DNA from: a virus
Virus record (IMG/VR): IMGVR_UViG_3300003177_000017
Span: 1-64,000 of that record
Length of the DNA stretch: 64,000 bases
Reading direction: 5' to 3' (one strand)
This document shows, piece by piece, positions 36,079 through 45,904 of this stretch. A program made the translations under genes and the position numbers. The notes under the pieces are model-generated. The model ran no database searches, was not told the DNA's origin, and saw nothing but the letters and a program-made list of their open reading frames with translations. The first letter of the stretch is position 1. Each line of letters opens with the position of its first letter.

Positions 36079-37475
36079 ATTACCTCTCTTGATGCTTGTT
36101 CTTGTTGAATTAAAGTTTCTAACGAGTCTGCATGATCTTTGTCAAACCTAAATTCCACTAATCTAGGTAAAAACAAACTTTGATGTTGTTTATTTTCTGA
36201 TGTTTCTCTTGAGTTATAACTTATTGTAGCAAAAGAAAATATATAATTATTAGCCCATTGCATGAATTCATCAGCAGTCATATTTTTTGATTTTTCTAAC
36301 CCACGATCAGCATCACTTAACCCAGATCCAACATTACATTGGACTAAACCATCTGATGTTTTTACATTAAATCCTCCAATACATCGCTCAAACTTAGTAC
36401 CTTTCTTACCATAATACCAACCGGTTATCTGCAAATCACAAGGAAATTCCTCTTTAAATTTTATCTGATCTGTTACTCGCTTATTTTTCCATAATGATGC
36501 AGGATCTTTAAGAATAGTTCCTTCTTCACCACGCAAGGTTAATTCTCTAAAATGTTCTTTAGCCTCAGTCAAATTATCTACCCATCTGCACTCGATAATT
36601 GAAATATATTCACTTTTAATTAAATCTAATAAGATAGTTAAGTCAGTCAACCTATTCAAATAAGCTCTGTTTTCCTTGGTTTTATTGAAATATATGTCTA
36701 TATCAATAATATCCCATGTAATATATCTAACTCGTAATGCTTCTTCTTCGGTGATAGTGCCTTTAATTGATTTGTTAAGAATGCCATTACCTGTTTTTCT
36801 GGGTAAAATCTTATTATTTTCATCTACAACGACAAGTTCACCATCTAATACAAAATTAATACTTGGTTTAATTTCGTTAGTAATATGATCTAGGTTGTGA
36901 AATTTATTACCATTTCCAGAATGTAATGAAACTTCATCTTGTTTAATCACAGCTATACATCTCGCACCATCGGCTTTTAATGAACTGATTGCAGGAAAAT
37001 TAATTTTTTTAATTTTTTTAAGATCATACGCTGAACATTTCATAACAGGGAACTTGGGTAAGAAATCTTTTTGAACTTTTTGTATAGATTTAATGCTCAG
37101 ACCACATTTTAAATTTCGTGCTAACACCATATCTACTAGATTTTTTTCCCATTGGGTTATTGCACTATAGATCTGAATTAGATCTATATGATCTTTGTCG
37201 TCAGCAGATCCTTTAAAATCTAAACGGTCTAACAAAATAAGTGCATCTAATAAACTGTGATCTACTGACTGATATGGGTCAGCAATTACCCCAGTGATAT
37301 AAAATGACAACTTAGGATCTAATACTATACGACTAAAATCAATAAAATCATTATATAATAAATCATCTGATTTTTTTAATTCTTGTAAATGTTCAATTTT
37401 TTTATTACCAGATAATGAATTTATTTGGTCTATAAAATTATAAAGTTTTCTTGTATCTGCATGTAAACAAAACAT
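36075..37475 (-). CDS. ATP-dependent DNA ligase
   Basis: A 466-aa ligase of the T4/T7 nucleotidyltransferase family that seals nicks after replication and repair. Motif I is SSLKADGAR, with the adenylated Lys near residue 164; VLDGELVV (motif III), RGEEGTILKD (motif IV) and DQIKFKEEFPCDLQITGWY (motif V and start of the OB domain) follow in order. The N-terminal ~150 residues are the helical domain seen in T4-type ligases. The start has AGGAG six bases upstream. Confidence 0.92.
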   Translation of the reverse strand: MFCLHADTRKLYNFIDQINSLSGNKKIEHLQELKKSDDLLYNDFIDFSRIVLDPKLSFYITGVIADPYQSVDHSLLDALILLDRLDFKGSADDKDHIDLIQIYSAITQWEKNLVDMVLARNLKCGLSIKSIQKVQKDFLPKFPVMKCSAYDLKKIKKINFPAISSLKADGARCIAVIKQDEVSLHSGNGNKFHNLDHITNEIKPSINFVLDGELVVVDENNKILPRKTGNGILNKSIKGTITEEEALRVRYITWDIIDIDIYFNKTKENRAYLNRLTDLTILLDLIKSEYISIIECRWVDNLTEAKEHFRELTLRGEEGTILKDPASLWKNKRVTDQIKFKEEFPCDLQITGWYYGKKGTKFERCIGGFNVKTSDGLVQCNVGSGLSDADRGLEKSKNMTADEFMQWANNYIFSFATISYNSRETSENKQHQSLFLPRLVEFRFDKDHADSLETLIQQEQASREVI

Positions 37476-37476
37476 G

Positions 37477-38310
37477 TTATTCTCCTACACTAAGTTTAGC
37501 TTTTATAGCTGGATACGGATCATAGTTATACAGTTTAAAATCTTTTGCAGTAAATGTCAATAATTCATCTAAAGTATCAAACTCAGGCAGAACTAAATCT
37601 GGTAAAGCTCTTGGTTCTCTTGATAATATTTCCTCTACTTGATTGATATGATTTGAATAAATATGGGTATCTCCAAATGTTCCTGTTAATGTTCCAGCTT
37701 CATACCCAGTAAGTTTAGCTAATATCATTAATATAAAACTATATGATGCTATATTGTAAGGCAACCCTAAGAAACAATCAACAGATCTTTGTACCCATTT
37801 TAAATCCATCACCCCGTCTTGAATATATAACTGGAACATCACATGACATGGCATTAAAGCAGCAGAATTATCTCGTTGTACTATTGGGTTCCATGAATTT
37901 ACAATATGATACCTTGACATAGGATCTTCTTTAATTGATTTAATTACATTTTGTATCTGATCAACTCCTTGATTGTTATAATTTCTCCATTGGTTCCCAT
38001 ACAGCGCACCTAAGTCAGCATTTCCTTCACCGCCCCAACGTTCTGCATCATTGGTCCAAATAGTCCAAGCATCTTCTTTAAGATCGGAATAATGTTTTAA
38101 ATCATCTAAGTTTGTGCTACCGGATAAAAACCATAATGCTTCCCCAATTATATTACTAAGTTTTAATTTCTTAGTAGTTAATAAAGGAAATCCTTCAGGT
38201 AACTCATGCGTTATATTCACATCAAATAATCCTACAACCTTACCTGTTCTAGTCTCTCGTACAGAACCAAATCCCAATACATCATACAATACATCTAAAT
38301 ACTCGTGCAT
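37477..38310 (-). CDS. thyA: Thymidylate synthase (ThyA type)
   Basis: A 277-aa ThyA enzyme that methylates dUMP to dTMP using methylene-tetrahydrofolate. Visible are RETRTGKVVGLFD, WFLSGSTN, the YGNQWR motif, the nucleophile in MPCHVMFQLY (Cys near residue 152) and the folate/dUMP loop QRSVDCFLGLPYNIASY. It is full length. AGGAGAATAAC precedes ATG. It sits between the ligase and exonuclease genes. Useful for a very AT-rich phage with a high dTTP demand. Confidence 0.97.
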   Translation of the reverse strand: MHEYLDVLYDVLGFGSVRETRTGKVVGLFDVNITHELPEGFPLLTTKKLKLSNIIGEALWFLSGSTNLDDLKHYSDLKEDAWTIWTNDAERWGGEGNADLGALYGNQWRNYNNQGVDQIQNVIKSIKEDPMSRYHIVNSWNPIVQRDNSAALMPCHVMFQLYIQDGVMDLKWVQRSVDCFLGLPYNIASYSFILMILAKLTGYEAGTLTGTFGDTHIYSNHINQVEEILSREPRALPDLVLPEFDTLDELLTFTAKDFKLYNYDPYPAIKAKLSVGE

Positions 38311-38311
38311 G

Positions 38312-38935
38312 TTATTCTCCTATTTTTTGAATTAATTGATAATGTGCATATTGCAGTTGCATTATATCTCTTGCGCAATCACATTTACTATCATGCTTGA
38401 TCATATTAGGAATGTCAATCATATTATTCAAATATCCTCTATTTTTATGTGTTGGATCTATATGACACCCAATAGAATCAATGGCTGTTCTAATATCTCT
38501 ATGACTCCAATAAGGAATAGGATTAACCTCACCATAACTTTGATATAAACTATCAAGTATACTGAAATCAAAAGAATTTCCTCTACTCCAAGCATGTGCA
38601 TCTGACTTAGAACTTAAATCATATTGTTGTTGTTCTAAATATTTATAAAACATAGAAAACAAATCTTTTGGATTTATATCTTTTTCATTAGGTTTTACCA
38701 TTAAATCAAAAGCTTCTTTGTTCTCTTTTTTCTTCCAAAATTCTATAGTTGATGTTGATGTTGTTCTTCCACAAGATAATTGAGATTTCCAATCCAATTT
38801 AACATCGAAAGCTTTTTTTACTAATTCATTAAACGGGATCATATCACTAGGATCAAAAACAATACAAGTGAAGTTAGTAACTGCTGCGGTAGGTGTAGTA
38901 TCTAAAGTTTCTAAATCTATAATTAAGTTTTTCAT
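38312..38935 (-). CDS. dexA: DexA-like 3'-5' exonuclease (DEDD family)
   Basis: A 207-aa DEDD exonuclease resembling T4 DexA and the Rv2179c-like family. Exo I is IIDLETLD (D7, E9), the substrate loop has TIEFWKKK, Exo II is WSRGNSFDFSILDSL, and Exo III is the KHDSKCDCARDIMQLQ segment with the closing Asp. In T4 it degrades DNA ends and trims single strands. It starts after an AGGAATAT site and is followed by thyA with one base between. Confidence 0.85.
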   Translation of the reverse strand: MKNLIIDLETLDTTPTAAVTNFTCIVFDPSDMIPFNELVKKAFDVKLDWKSQLSCGRTTSTSTIEFWKKKENKEAFDLMVKPNEKDINPKDLFSMFYKYLEQQQYDLSSKSDAHAWSRGNSFDFSILDSLYQSYGEVNPIPYWSHRDIRTAIDSIGCHIDPTHKNRGYLNNMIDIPNMIKHDSKCDCARDIMQLQYAHYQLIQKIGE

Positions 38936-38941
38936 ATATTC

Positions 38942-40279
38942 CTATTTACAAAAGTGTGTGGCAATTGATGATCTTGTTATTGCAGTATATAACATTTTCT
39001 TTATATTAGCACTAATTTCAAAAGCTAAGAAGTTAGGGGTGTAAATAAATGTATGATCAAAAGTAGATCCTTGAGCCTTATGTGCTGTCATACAATATAT
39101 ATGTTTAAATGGATCAAACATTTTTTTTAATCCCTTTGGAATATCTTTTTTAGCTAATTTAGCATAAGACACCACAGTATTGTTATAATATTCTAATGAT
39201 GTAGTTTTAATAACAACTACATCATGTAAGGTTCCGTCTAATTTAGATTTTATAGACATATCCCAAGTATCTACACCGCTAGGAATAAGTGGATCTTCTT
39301 TATAGCCATCGCATATAGACATGATCTCAAATTCTTCCGCATTTTTATATGTCTCAGTGCCGCTTTGAGCTACTATAATTTCCCCGACAATATATTCATC
39401 TACATTACCGTAAATTGCTTTTCTTATAGCTGTATTAATTTCCTCAACTCCCATGATCTCTTTGTTATTATGAGTTATTTTTTTATTAGTATAACATATA
39501 CATCTACAAAAATCTGGATCAGCTTTGAAATTATATGATTTGAAATATGCAACTAAGGTGTTAACAAAATCAATAGGGGTGTGATTAAATACCCCATGTC
39601 CATTTTTATCTACATTATGAACAATATTTGGGATCATAGGACTAACATCATCTTGACTTTCCCTGAATTTAGTTGCCAATGCAATTATAGGGTTATCTAA
39701 CGCACATCTAACAACCTCAGTAAGATTTGACTGTTTTTTAATTTCAGTAAATACCCTAGAGTCCTCTGGAGTAGAATTATAATCTGAATTTACTGGTTGT
39801 ATTTGGCATACATCACCAATAAAGATCACAGTCTTAGAATCACAATCTTTAATATATTCAAATAGATCATCACCAATCATAGAAGCTTCATCTATGAATA
39901 AAATATCATAACTGTATTTAGACTTGAATTTGTCTTGTACACAAATTTCTCGTTCTCCCCGTTGTACTAATTTTAAACCAAGTGCAGAATGAATTGTTCT
40001 TGCATCAATCCTATGGTTGATCCCTTGTTCATTAGCCATACTTTCAATAACTTTAACTGCTTTATGGGTTGTACCGGTAAGTCCTATACTTGTAGCCATA
40101 GGTAATGATTTAATTATATCTACAGTTACTGTAGATTTACCTGAGCCAGCAACACCATTCAGTGTATGAAACCTATCTTCCTGAGTTAGTTTAGATTGAT
40201 TTATTGTATCGAGTATTTCTTGCTTAACCTTTTGTTGGGCTTCAGTTAGTTTAATACTAGGTTTTTTTTGTGTATTGAT
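38942..40279 (-). CDS. Dda-like SF1 DNA helicase with apparent ATC start
   Basis: An SF1B helicase of the Dda/RecD2 type, about 445 aa. The P-loop GVAGSGKSTV and the preceding helix (LTEAQQKVKQEILDTI) lie upstream of the first canonical ATG (40099). The frame is open back to a TAG, and at the place where the start belongs, six bases after AGGAG as in neighbouring genes, the codon reads ATC (40279-40277); ATT is just before it. Further motifs are DILFIDEASM, FIGDVCQIQPV and MTAHKAQGSTFDHTFIY. It probably remodels forks or removes proteins from DNA. Confidence 0.85.
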   Translation of the reverse strand: MNTQKKPSIKLTEAQQKVKQEILDTINQSKLTQEDRFHTLNGVAGSGKSTVTVDIIKSLPMATSIGLTGTTHKAVKVIESMANEQGINHRIDARTIHSALGLKLVQRGEREICVQDKFKSKYSYDILFIDEASMIGDDLFEYIKDCDSKTVIFIGDVCQIQPVNSDYNSTPEDSRVFTEIKKQSNLTEVVRCALDNPIIALATKFRESQDDVSPMIPNIVHNVDKNGHGVFNHTPIDFVNTLVAYFKSYNFKADPDFCRCICYTNKKITHNNKEIMGVEEINTAIRKAIYGNVDEYIVGEIIVAQSGTETYKNAEEFEIMSICDGYKEDPLIPSGVDTWDMSIKSKLDGTLHDVVVIKTTSLEYYNNTVVSYAKLAKKDIPKGLKKMFDPFKHIYCMTAHKAQGSTFDHTFIYTPNFLAFEISANIKKMLYTAITRSSIATHFCK

Positions 40280-40288
40280 AATATTCTC

Positions 40289-41194
40289 CTATATTCCTAC
40301 GTATTCTATTGCATCATGGGCTGAATCGTATAATTTTTTATCGTTGTAAAAACTACCATCTAAATCATCCAATTGTCTAGCCATTTGTACAAGTTCGTCA
40401 ATTGATAACGGATAGTTTATTCGTTTGGCATTATAACACACTTTAACCATAAATTTATATAATGCTAAGTGATGTTCTCCTGCTAAAGTTAACTGATATT
40501 CTTCAATCATGCGATCATAACAAAACGGGCATTTCTTGGCTTGTATATTAAAACATGGTATTTTTTTAGTTTTTAAATAAATTTTTCTTTTTAGACCACT
40601 AAGTTTATTTTTTTGTTGATACTTTTGTTCTTCTGCTGGTGACGGAAATTCTGAGATTAGTTCTTCCCAATTTAACTTTTCTCCATCAGATGACATAAAT
40701 ATATGATAGTAGTTGTCTTTATTATCATACATCGCTGGTATATACATTAGTCTTGATTTATCTTTAGTTTGTTTATCTACTACATTACCAAGTTTTTCAT
40801 TAATTGCATACCATAATTGTGATAGCACTTCTTTAGATGCAAATTTATGTAATTCAAAAATTACCCTGATCTTTATATGATCTTTAGTGCAACTAGGAGA
40901 TGAATAAATTAAACAATTATAATTTAGTTTAATTTTATTAATATCATCAAGACTAATGCCAGAGTCAATATCAAGCATCACTATATCCCACCCTAAAACG
41001 TTCTCATTAGCCCGTTTAGTGTTAGGTGCATATATAGCACTAGAAATCATTCCTTGCTCGCTATATTCCCCTTTAGCCGGCTTATGCCCTTTTACTTGTG
41101 ATATAGTTTTCATGGTTTTAATAAAATTATTCCAAGACATTTCTGCTTGCTGTGGTGTGTTACTAAAGTTAGAATTAAAGAAACTAAATTTCAT
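40289..41194 (-). CDS. Putative primase (AEP-like) or replication initiation protein
   Basis: A 301-aa protein. The core has VMLDIDSG near residues 72-79, then CLIYSSPSC and HIKIRVIFEL about 20-35 residues later, a pattern of archaeo-eukaryotic primase catalytic domains (D-x-D, Ser/His, Arg). A CPFCYD motif near 220 and a helical C-terminus follow. No DnaG-type primase was found in the window, which suits a priming role. The start overlaps the previous stop. The assignment is by motif pattern only. Confidence 0.6.
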   Translation of the reverse strand: MKFSFFNSNFSNTPQQAEMSWNNFIKTMKTISQVKGHKPAKGEYSEQGMISSAIYAPNTKRANENVLGWDIVMLDIDSGISLDDINKIKLNYNCLIYSSPSCTKDHIKIRVIFELHKFASKEVLSQLWYAINEKLGNVVDKQTKDKSRLMYIPAMYDNKDNYYHIFMSSDGEKLNWEELISEFPSPAEEQKYQQKNKLSGLKRKIYLKTKKIPCFNIQAKKCPFCYDRMIEEYQLTLAGEHHLALYKFMVKVCYNAKRINYPLSIDELVQMARQLDDLDGSFYNDKKLYDSAHDAIEYVGI

Positions 41195-41616
41195 TATGCA
41201 CCAGCCTCAAACAGTCTTAGTTCTAATATGGTTCTAAGATGATTGTTCCTGAATTTTAAAGAATCAACCATTGTGCTTATGCTCTCAATAGCAGCTTCCA
41301 TAGCAGATATACGTTCTTTTTGTTCACAAAGGGTATCATCTGACTCTAAGTAAATACTTAGTTGCTTTGCATTGTTACACATATAATCGAAGGGTTCATT
41401 TTTATACGACTCTGCTTCTCCTTGATAGAACTGCATACGAATACGAGTTAATTTATATAACTCAGATTTTTGTTTTTCTAAATAACATTTATAATCATAG
41501 CTATATTTAATATATTTTGATAACAACTTAACCGACCGATGTATCTCCATCTCTAAATCATTTGATAATATTGAATCTTGTTTTATTTGTTCCAACAATT
41601 GTACAATAGTGATCAT
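41194..41616 (-). CDS. Coiled-coil hypothetical protein
   Basis: A 140-aa protein that is almost entirely helical with Leu/Glu/Lys heptads (QLLEQIKQDSILSNDLEMEI; MEAAIESISTMVDSLKFRN). No family recognised. It overlaps the UvsW-like helicase stop (ATGA) and ends at the primase-like start codon, so it is translated together with replication genes and may be a partner of one of them. Confidence 0.6.
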   Translation of the reverse strand: MITIVQLLEQIKQDSILSNDLEMEIHRSVKLLSKYIKYSYDYKCYLEKQKSELYKLTRIRMQFYQGEAESYKNEPFDYMCNNAKQLSIYLESDDTLCEQKERISAMEAAIESISTMVDSLKFRNNHLRTILELRLFEAGA

Positions 41617-43148
41617 AATTCCTCCATATTAACATGCTTAATATTAAGTGTAAATTGCTGCTGATTATAGTATTCTGTTCTTGCTAACCCGTGTTCAAAC
41701 ACATAATTCTTATAAGCTCCTATACAATAATCATCAACTATATCATAAAATGTAACATTGTTGTCAAATTTACTCAATCTCAATAATCTTCCCACTGATT
41801 GCAGAACCTTTACTTTAGATTTTGATGGATGTGCTAATATTAAATTATTTAGTCTTTTTATACTGATCCCTGTGCTTATTGTACCAATAGAACCGACTAT
41901 AATAGAGCCATCTTCTATTTCCATTGATTTTCTTATTTCCTCTCTTGTTTCTTTATCAACTGATCCATTATACAAATATACTTTACGATTGGTATCCTTT
42001 AGCATTTTAACTAGAACTTCACCATGTTCAATTTTATGGATCATCACAATAGTATTGCCTGTTAAAGAATTGGCAAGATCTACTAGGTACTGATTTCTTA
42101 ATTCTGACTCAGTTATATATTTAATTTCTTCTACATAATCAGCTTTTTTTCTAACATTTTTTCCTTTGTCATCTATTCCCCTAATAGCAGATCTAAGGAA
42201 CTTACACTCTTGTTCTGAGTATTTTAATATTTGTGCTTCTATTACTAAATTAGCTATCCTAGAATCATCCATTAATTCTTTAGTTGATATAACATTAAAA
42301 ACTTCTCCAAACAACCCAACTAATGACATTTCATTACTTTTCGATTCAGATAAAGTACCAGTAAGTCCTATTCTTACATTAGCATTAACAGATTTATTAA
42401 TTATATCAGTTAAAGATTTTGCTGCTGCGGTATGAACTTCATCGTTAATAATAACTTTAAATTCTTCAAAAAAAGAATTCAAGGGTTTAGTTTTACTATT
42501 AGACATAGACTGATATGTAGTTAATACAATTTGTTTATCTTCTTCTAGTTTTCCCTTAGACATCTTAGTAATATAATCATCTGGGTTCCAATCTATATCA
42601 GAACTATAATCCCTAAAATCTGAGTGTAATTGAGTTACTAACCCAACATTAGGAACCATAATTAAAAATCGTTCATTTGGGTACATTTTTAAGTACACTT
42701 GGATCAACAAATATATAACAAGACTTTTTCCCGATGAAGTTGGGCTTAACAAAATAGCACGTTGTTGTTCCAGTGCATAATGCGTGGCTTCTAATTGATA
42801 CAAGTAAGGAGTTATTCTTTCACCCCCAGAACATACACTCAGACTATCTACAAACGATTCTAAGCGATGTTCATCTAACTTCAATGCAGTTATTGCAGGG
42901 TCAATAAAAAATGTCTTATTATGCAGCTCACAGGCTTCTATGACTCTTTTATATAATCCTAACGGAAGTATACCATTAGCTGTCATAAGATATAACCGAC
43001 CATCCCATTGTTTATTTTTAAAAGCTGGATGAAATCTATAATTATCTGCCATAAAACTAAATTTTTCTCTAAGTAATATAACGAAATCGAAATCATTAGT
43101 ATCAATTTGAATTTTAGACTCATTAATTTTCCTGATCACAATATTCAT
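41613..43148 (-). CDS. uvsW: UvsW-like SF2 DNA helicase
   Basis: A 511-aa helicase very similar in layout to T4 UvsW. The N-terminal domain has FSFMADNYRFHPAFKNKQWD and GLYKRVIEAC; then motif I PTSSGKSLV, motif II NDEVH, motif III GLTGTL, and the C-terminal motifs VGSIGTISTGIS and SVGRLLRL. UvsW unwinds R-loops and recombination intermediates and controls origin use in T4. It overlaps both neighbours. Confidence 0.92.
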   Translation of the reverse strand: MNIVIRKINESKIQIDTNDFDFVILLREKFSFMADNYRFHPAFKNKQWDGRLYLMTANGILPLGLYKRVIEACELHNKTFFIDPAITALKLDEHRLESFVDSLSVCSGGERITPYLYQLEATHYALEQQRAILLSPTSSGKSLVIYLLIQVYLKMYPNERFLIMVPNVGLVTQLHSDFRDYSSDIDWNPDDYITKMSKGKLEEDKQIVLTTYQSMSNSKTKPLNSFFEEFKVIINDEVHTAAAKSLTDIINKSVNANVRIGLTGTLSESKSNEMSLVGLFGEVFNVISTKELMDDSRIANLVIEAQILKYSEQECKFLRSAIRGIDDKGKNVRKKADYVEEIKYITESELRNQYLVDLANSLTGNTIVMIHKIEHGEVLVKMLKDTNRKVYLYNGSVDKETREEIRKSMEIEDGSIIVGSIGTISTGISIKRLNNLILAHPSKSKVKVLQSVGRLLRLSKFDNNVTFYDIVDDYCIGAYKNYVFEHGLARTEYYNQQQFTLNIKHVNMEEL

Positions 43149-43444
43149 TATCGCTCACTTTTGTTTAATCTACCTTTAAGTTCACTGTATTTTAACCACC
43201 GTTCAACTTTTTCCATTTTGTTAAGAATTGAATTGTCATCAACTATATTTTCTATACTGCGGTTAAACAGCATTTCGATACTAGCAACCAAGCCATTAAT
43301 CTCTCGTAATAAACCTACCTCATTAGACTCATTGATAGATAAATTAAACCCGTCAATTCCAAATCTTAATGCCTCACAGCATAATTTTTGGACTTCTGAG
43401 CATTCCTCGGCAACTATTGTTAATAAATGATCTTGTTTATTCAT
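43148..43444 (-). CDS. MazG-like nucleotide pyrophosphohydrolase
   Basis: A 98-aa all-helical protein with LTIVAEECSEVQKLCCEALRF near the N-terminus and a second acidic helix (SNEVGLLREINGLVASIEML). The EExxE arrangement matches small phage MazG-like pyrophosphohydrolases, which hydrolyse non-canonical or alarmone nucleotides. It starts one base before the end of the small membrane protein gene and ends at the helicase start. Confidence 0.7.
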   Translation of the reverse strand: MNKQDHLLTIVAEECSEVQKLCCEALRFGIDGFNLSINESNEVGLLREINGLVASIEMLFNRSIENIVDDNSILNKMEKVERWLKYSELKGRLNKSER

Positions 43445-43635
43445 TAGTATTCCTCAAAAAGTGATATTATAAATATTAATACAAATAAAATTACTGCGAT
43501 GTAATAATCTCTGTATTCAATAAATGCAGGAAAAACTTTTAATGTATCTACTATAAAAATAGATATTATCAAAAACACTACTACAGATAATGCTTGTAAT
43601 ATACTTAATGCTATGTTTATGGTCCAAGTTTTCAT
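43444..43635 (-). CDS. Small two-TM membrane protein
   Basis: A 63-aa protein with two hydrophobic helices (about residues 10-31 and 44-60) joined by a short polar loop (VFPAFIEYRDYY). No family recognised. It lies in a run of overlapping replication genes and could place a phage protein at the membrane or modify it; nothing specific is visible. Confidence 0.6.
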   Translation of the reverse strand: MKTWTINIALSILQALSVVVFLIISIFIVDTLKVFPAFIEYRDYYIAVILFVLIFIISLFEEY

Positions 43636-43648
43636 GTTATGTCCTCAG

Positions 43649-44575
43649 TTAAAGTAAAGGTAATAGATCTTTTTTTAACAATGTAGCTACATCTTTTGAT
43701 ATAAATTTGTGAATGTTTTTCAAACCATCAATTTTTTTGTAATTTTCTGGTATTACTTCATCTTGTATTAGATCTTCAATGACATCTTTACAGTATAAAC
43801 CTAATACCGAACCAAAATCTTTTTGATCTAGTTCACCAACTCCGCCTAGTTTTGATATTACTGATAGCAATCTATTAGAAGTAATATAATTACCAAAATC
43901 AACAGAGCATTGCATAACATGTTTAACTTTCTTTTTTATTTCAGAGAATTTTTCATTTTTATTTTTAATGATAAGAATGTTGTTATTATGATCTACACAA
44001 TGCTGATAATGCCCTTTAATTACTACACCTTCCATTATAGAACCAGATTTACTTATTTTTGTCGATGTGTCGTTTTTGTACATCAAACAATCGTTTAATT
44101 TACCAGAATAAAGAATTGGTGCTGTATCAAACCCAGTACAACAAAACAATTCATACGCTTCTTTGGGTGAGTAAAAGGTCAAACTTCCATCTTTACGCAA
44201 GATAGCTAAATCAAACGCATAGAATTCAACTTCATTATTATATTTTACTCTACCATTTATTTTTTCGCCTATCAATTCACCATAAATAATTATTTGCTCC
44301 AAATCAGGCATACGACCATTTAGTAAAGACCAAATTAATTTTATTCTTTCTTTGTGTGCGTCAATAACAGATTGGCAATTATAAAATACACCGTCAATAA
44401 ATTGTGTTCTTGATCCAAATTTAATATTTTCATCACTGTTCATATACATACTAAAATTAGCGCCATCTAATTTTTCAAAACAACAAAATATTTTATTTAC
44501 ATAATGCAATTCTACATAATTTATAGTTCTTTCTCTATATGAATTAACTAAACTTGGATATTTAAAAAATTTCAT
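43649..44575 (-). CDS. RNA ligase 2-like (Rnl2 family)
   Basis: A 308-aa nucleotidyltransferase. Motif I is FEKLDGANF with Lys35, the same number as the T4 Rnl2 nucleophile. FGSRTQFID (Ia), IYGELIG (III), MEGVVIKG (IV) and IIKNKN (V) follow. The family seals nicks in double-stranded RNA and RNA-DNA hybrids. No polynucleotide kinase partner is seen nearby. It begins right at the sliding clamp stop codon, so it is in the replication operon. Confidence 0.88.
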   Translation of the reverse strand: MKFFKYPSLVNSYRERTINYVELHYVNKIFCCFEKLDGANFSMYMNSDENIKFGSRTQFIDGVFYNCQSVIDAHKERIKLIWSLLNGRMPDLEQIIIYGELIGEKINGRVKYNNEVEFYAFDLAILRKDGSLTFYSPKEAYELFCCTGFDTAPILYSGKLNDCLMYKNDTSTKISKSGSIMEGVVIKGHYQHCVDHNNNILIIKNKNEKFSEIKKKVKHVMQCSVDFGNYITSNRLLSVISKLGGVGELDQKDFGSVLGLYCKDVIEDLIQDEVIPENYKKIDGLKNIHKFISKDVATLLKKDLLPLL

Positions 44576-45183
44576 TATCTCTCCGATGCTATATAAAAAG
44601 TTATTTTAGGTTCTTTGCTTTTAAACACAACAACCCCTGATGTCGATATATTAACAGTGTAGTCAGTCAAGATCAAGTTTAATTTATTTTTAATTGAATG
44701 TTTTATGTATATTTCAAAATCTTGATCTGATTTTTGATGAAGATTAATGTAAATGTTATTATTTTCTGAACATAATAATATATCTTCTGTTTTATTAGCA
44801 GCACTTGCTCTAATGATCTTATCAAATGAATTACTAGGTAAATCAAATTTGTGTTTAATATCCAACTCTCCTAATTTTCGATCAAGATAACATAAATCTT
44901 CTTTATTGGATTGTCGATATGTAGATCTTGCTTCTTTATCTTCTATAATAATATTAGTTTCGTTAAAAGTTAGAATTGGATCATCAAATAAAGATAATTG
45001 TCTTAGAAAATTTTTAAGATCATGTAAAGCAAAAGGTTCCAATTCTGTATCTACTTCTGCTACCATTAACCTATTTCTATCTGGGTTTATTGATGATATT
45101 ACCTGTCCTTTCTCGACAACTAAATGATTGCTGATCTTGGCACAATGAGTTAATATATCATAAACTTCTTGGGTTAATTTCAT
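44575..45183 (-). CDS. Sliding clamp (T4 gp45-like)
   Basis: A 202-aa protein resembling T4 gp45, the trimeric DNA polymerase clamp, slightly shorter than the 228-aa T4 form. Similar are the opening MKLTQEVYDILTHCAKI, GQVISS, the DLKNFLRQLSLFDDP element near residue 58 and IEDKEARSTYRQ near 85. The C-terminal half follows the beta pattern of the second clamp domain. It overlaps the methyltransferase gene by 26 bases. The clamp loader genes lie at 61.6-62.9 kb. Confidence 0.82.
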   Translation of the reverse strand: MKLTQEVYDILTHCAKISNHLVVEKGQVISSINPDRNRLMVAEVDTELEPFALHDLKNFLRQLSLFDDPILTFNETNIIIEDKEARSTYRQSNKEDLCYLDRKLGELDIKHKFDLPSNSFDKIIRASAANKTEDILLCSENNNIYINLHQKSDQDFEIYIKHSIKNKLNLILTDYTVNISTSGVVVFKSKEPKITFYIASER

Positions 45184-45904
45184 TGGTTATCCTTTTTTCT
45201 GCTATATTAAAATAATTTTCATCTAACTCTATACCAATAAATTTACGATTCAGATTTTTACAAGCTACTCCAGTTGTTCCAGATCCCATACAAAAATCCA
45301 AAACAGTTTCACTTTCGTTTGTATAAGTTTTAATTAAGTACTCCATTAGTGCTACGGGTTTTTGTGTTGGGTGTAATGATTTTCCTTTATCCCCAAAGCA
45401 TCCTCTAAATAAAAGTGTTTCATTTGGATAACTCATATCAACCGGTATCTGTCTAACTGACTCTGCAGTCATACTTCCGTAATTGTCTGCTTGTTTTCTG
45501 TTTGTAGTTGGCGGTCTAATATTTTTAGGCAATTTTTTAGTTAATTGGGGATTATATAAACATTGTTTTTTATAAAAAACACTTATAATCTCATTCCTTC
45601 TCATTGGCATTCTTTTGGCATTAAGATGGTTAGTTGCTTTATCTTTTTGCCATACCCAATCATACTTAAATTGCTTTAAATTACTAACACGTAATAAACT
45701 AGAAAAAGGTTCAGCCCCAAAAATTACAATAGCACCATTAGGTTTAATAATACGTTTTAGTTGTACCCACATAGGTTCAAATGGTATTATAGAATCCCAT
45801 TTACAAGCGGTAGTGCCATAAGGTGGATCAGTCAATATCATATCAACACTACCAGAGGGTATTTCTTTCATTAATTCTAAACAATCACCTTTCATTAATT
45901 TCAT
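45158..45904 (-). CDS. DNA methyltransferase (N4-cytosine/N6-adenine, DPPY type)
   Basis: A 248-aa beta-class modification enzyme. The catalytic motif TDPPYGTT is at residues 25-32 and the AdoMet motif DFCMGSGTTG near 215, with the HPTQKPVALMEYLIK element just before it, an order typical of site-specific MTases in phages. It probably protects phage DNA from restriction. The recognition sequence is not predictable. A 36-aa remnant of a related gene is at 60316-60426. It overlaps the FEN-like gene by four bases. Confidence 0.9.
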   Translation of the reverse strand: MKLMKGDCLELMKEIPSGSVDMILTDPPYGTTACKWDSIIPFEPMWVQLKRIIKPNGAIVIFGAEPFSSLLRVSNLKQFKYDWVWQKDKATNHLNAKRMPMRRNEIISVFYKKQCLYNPQLTKKLPKNIRPPTTNRKQADNYGSMTAESVRQIPVDMSYPNETLLFRGCFGDKGKSLHPTQKPVALMEYLIKTYTNESETVLDFCMGSGTTGVACKNLNRKFIGIELDENYFNIAEKRITNEINPRSL

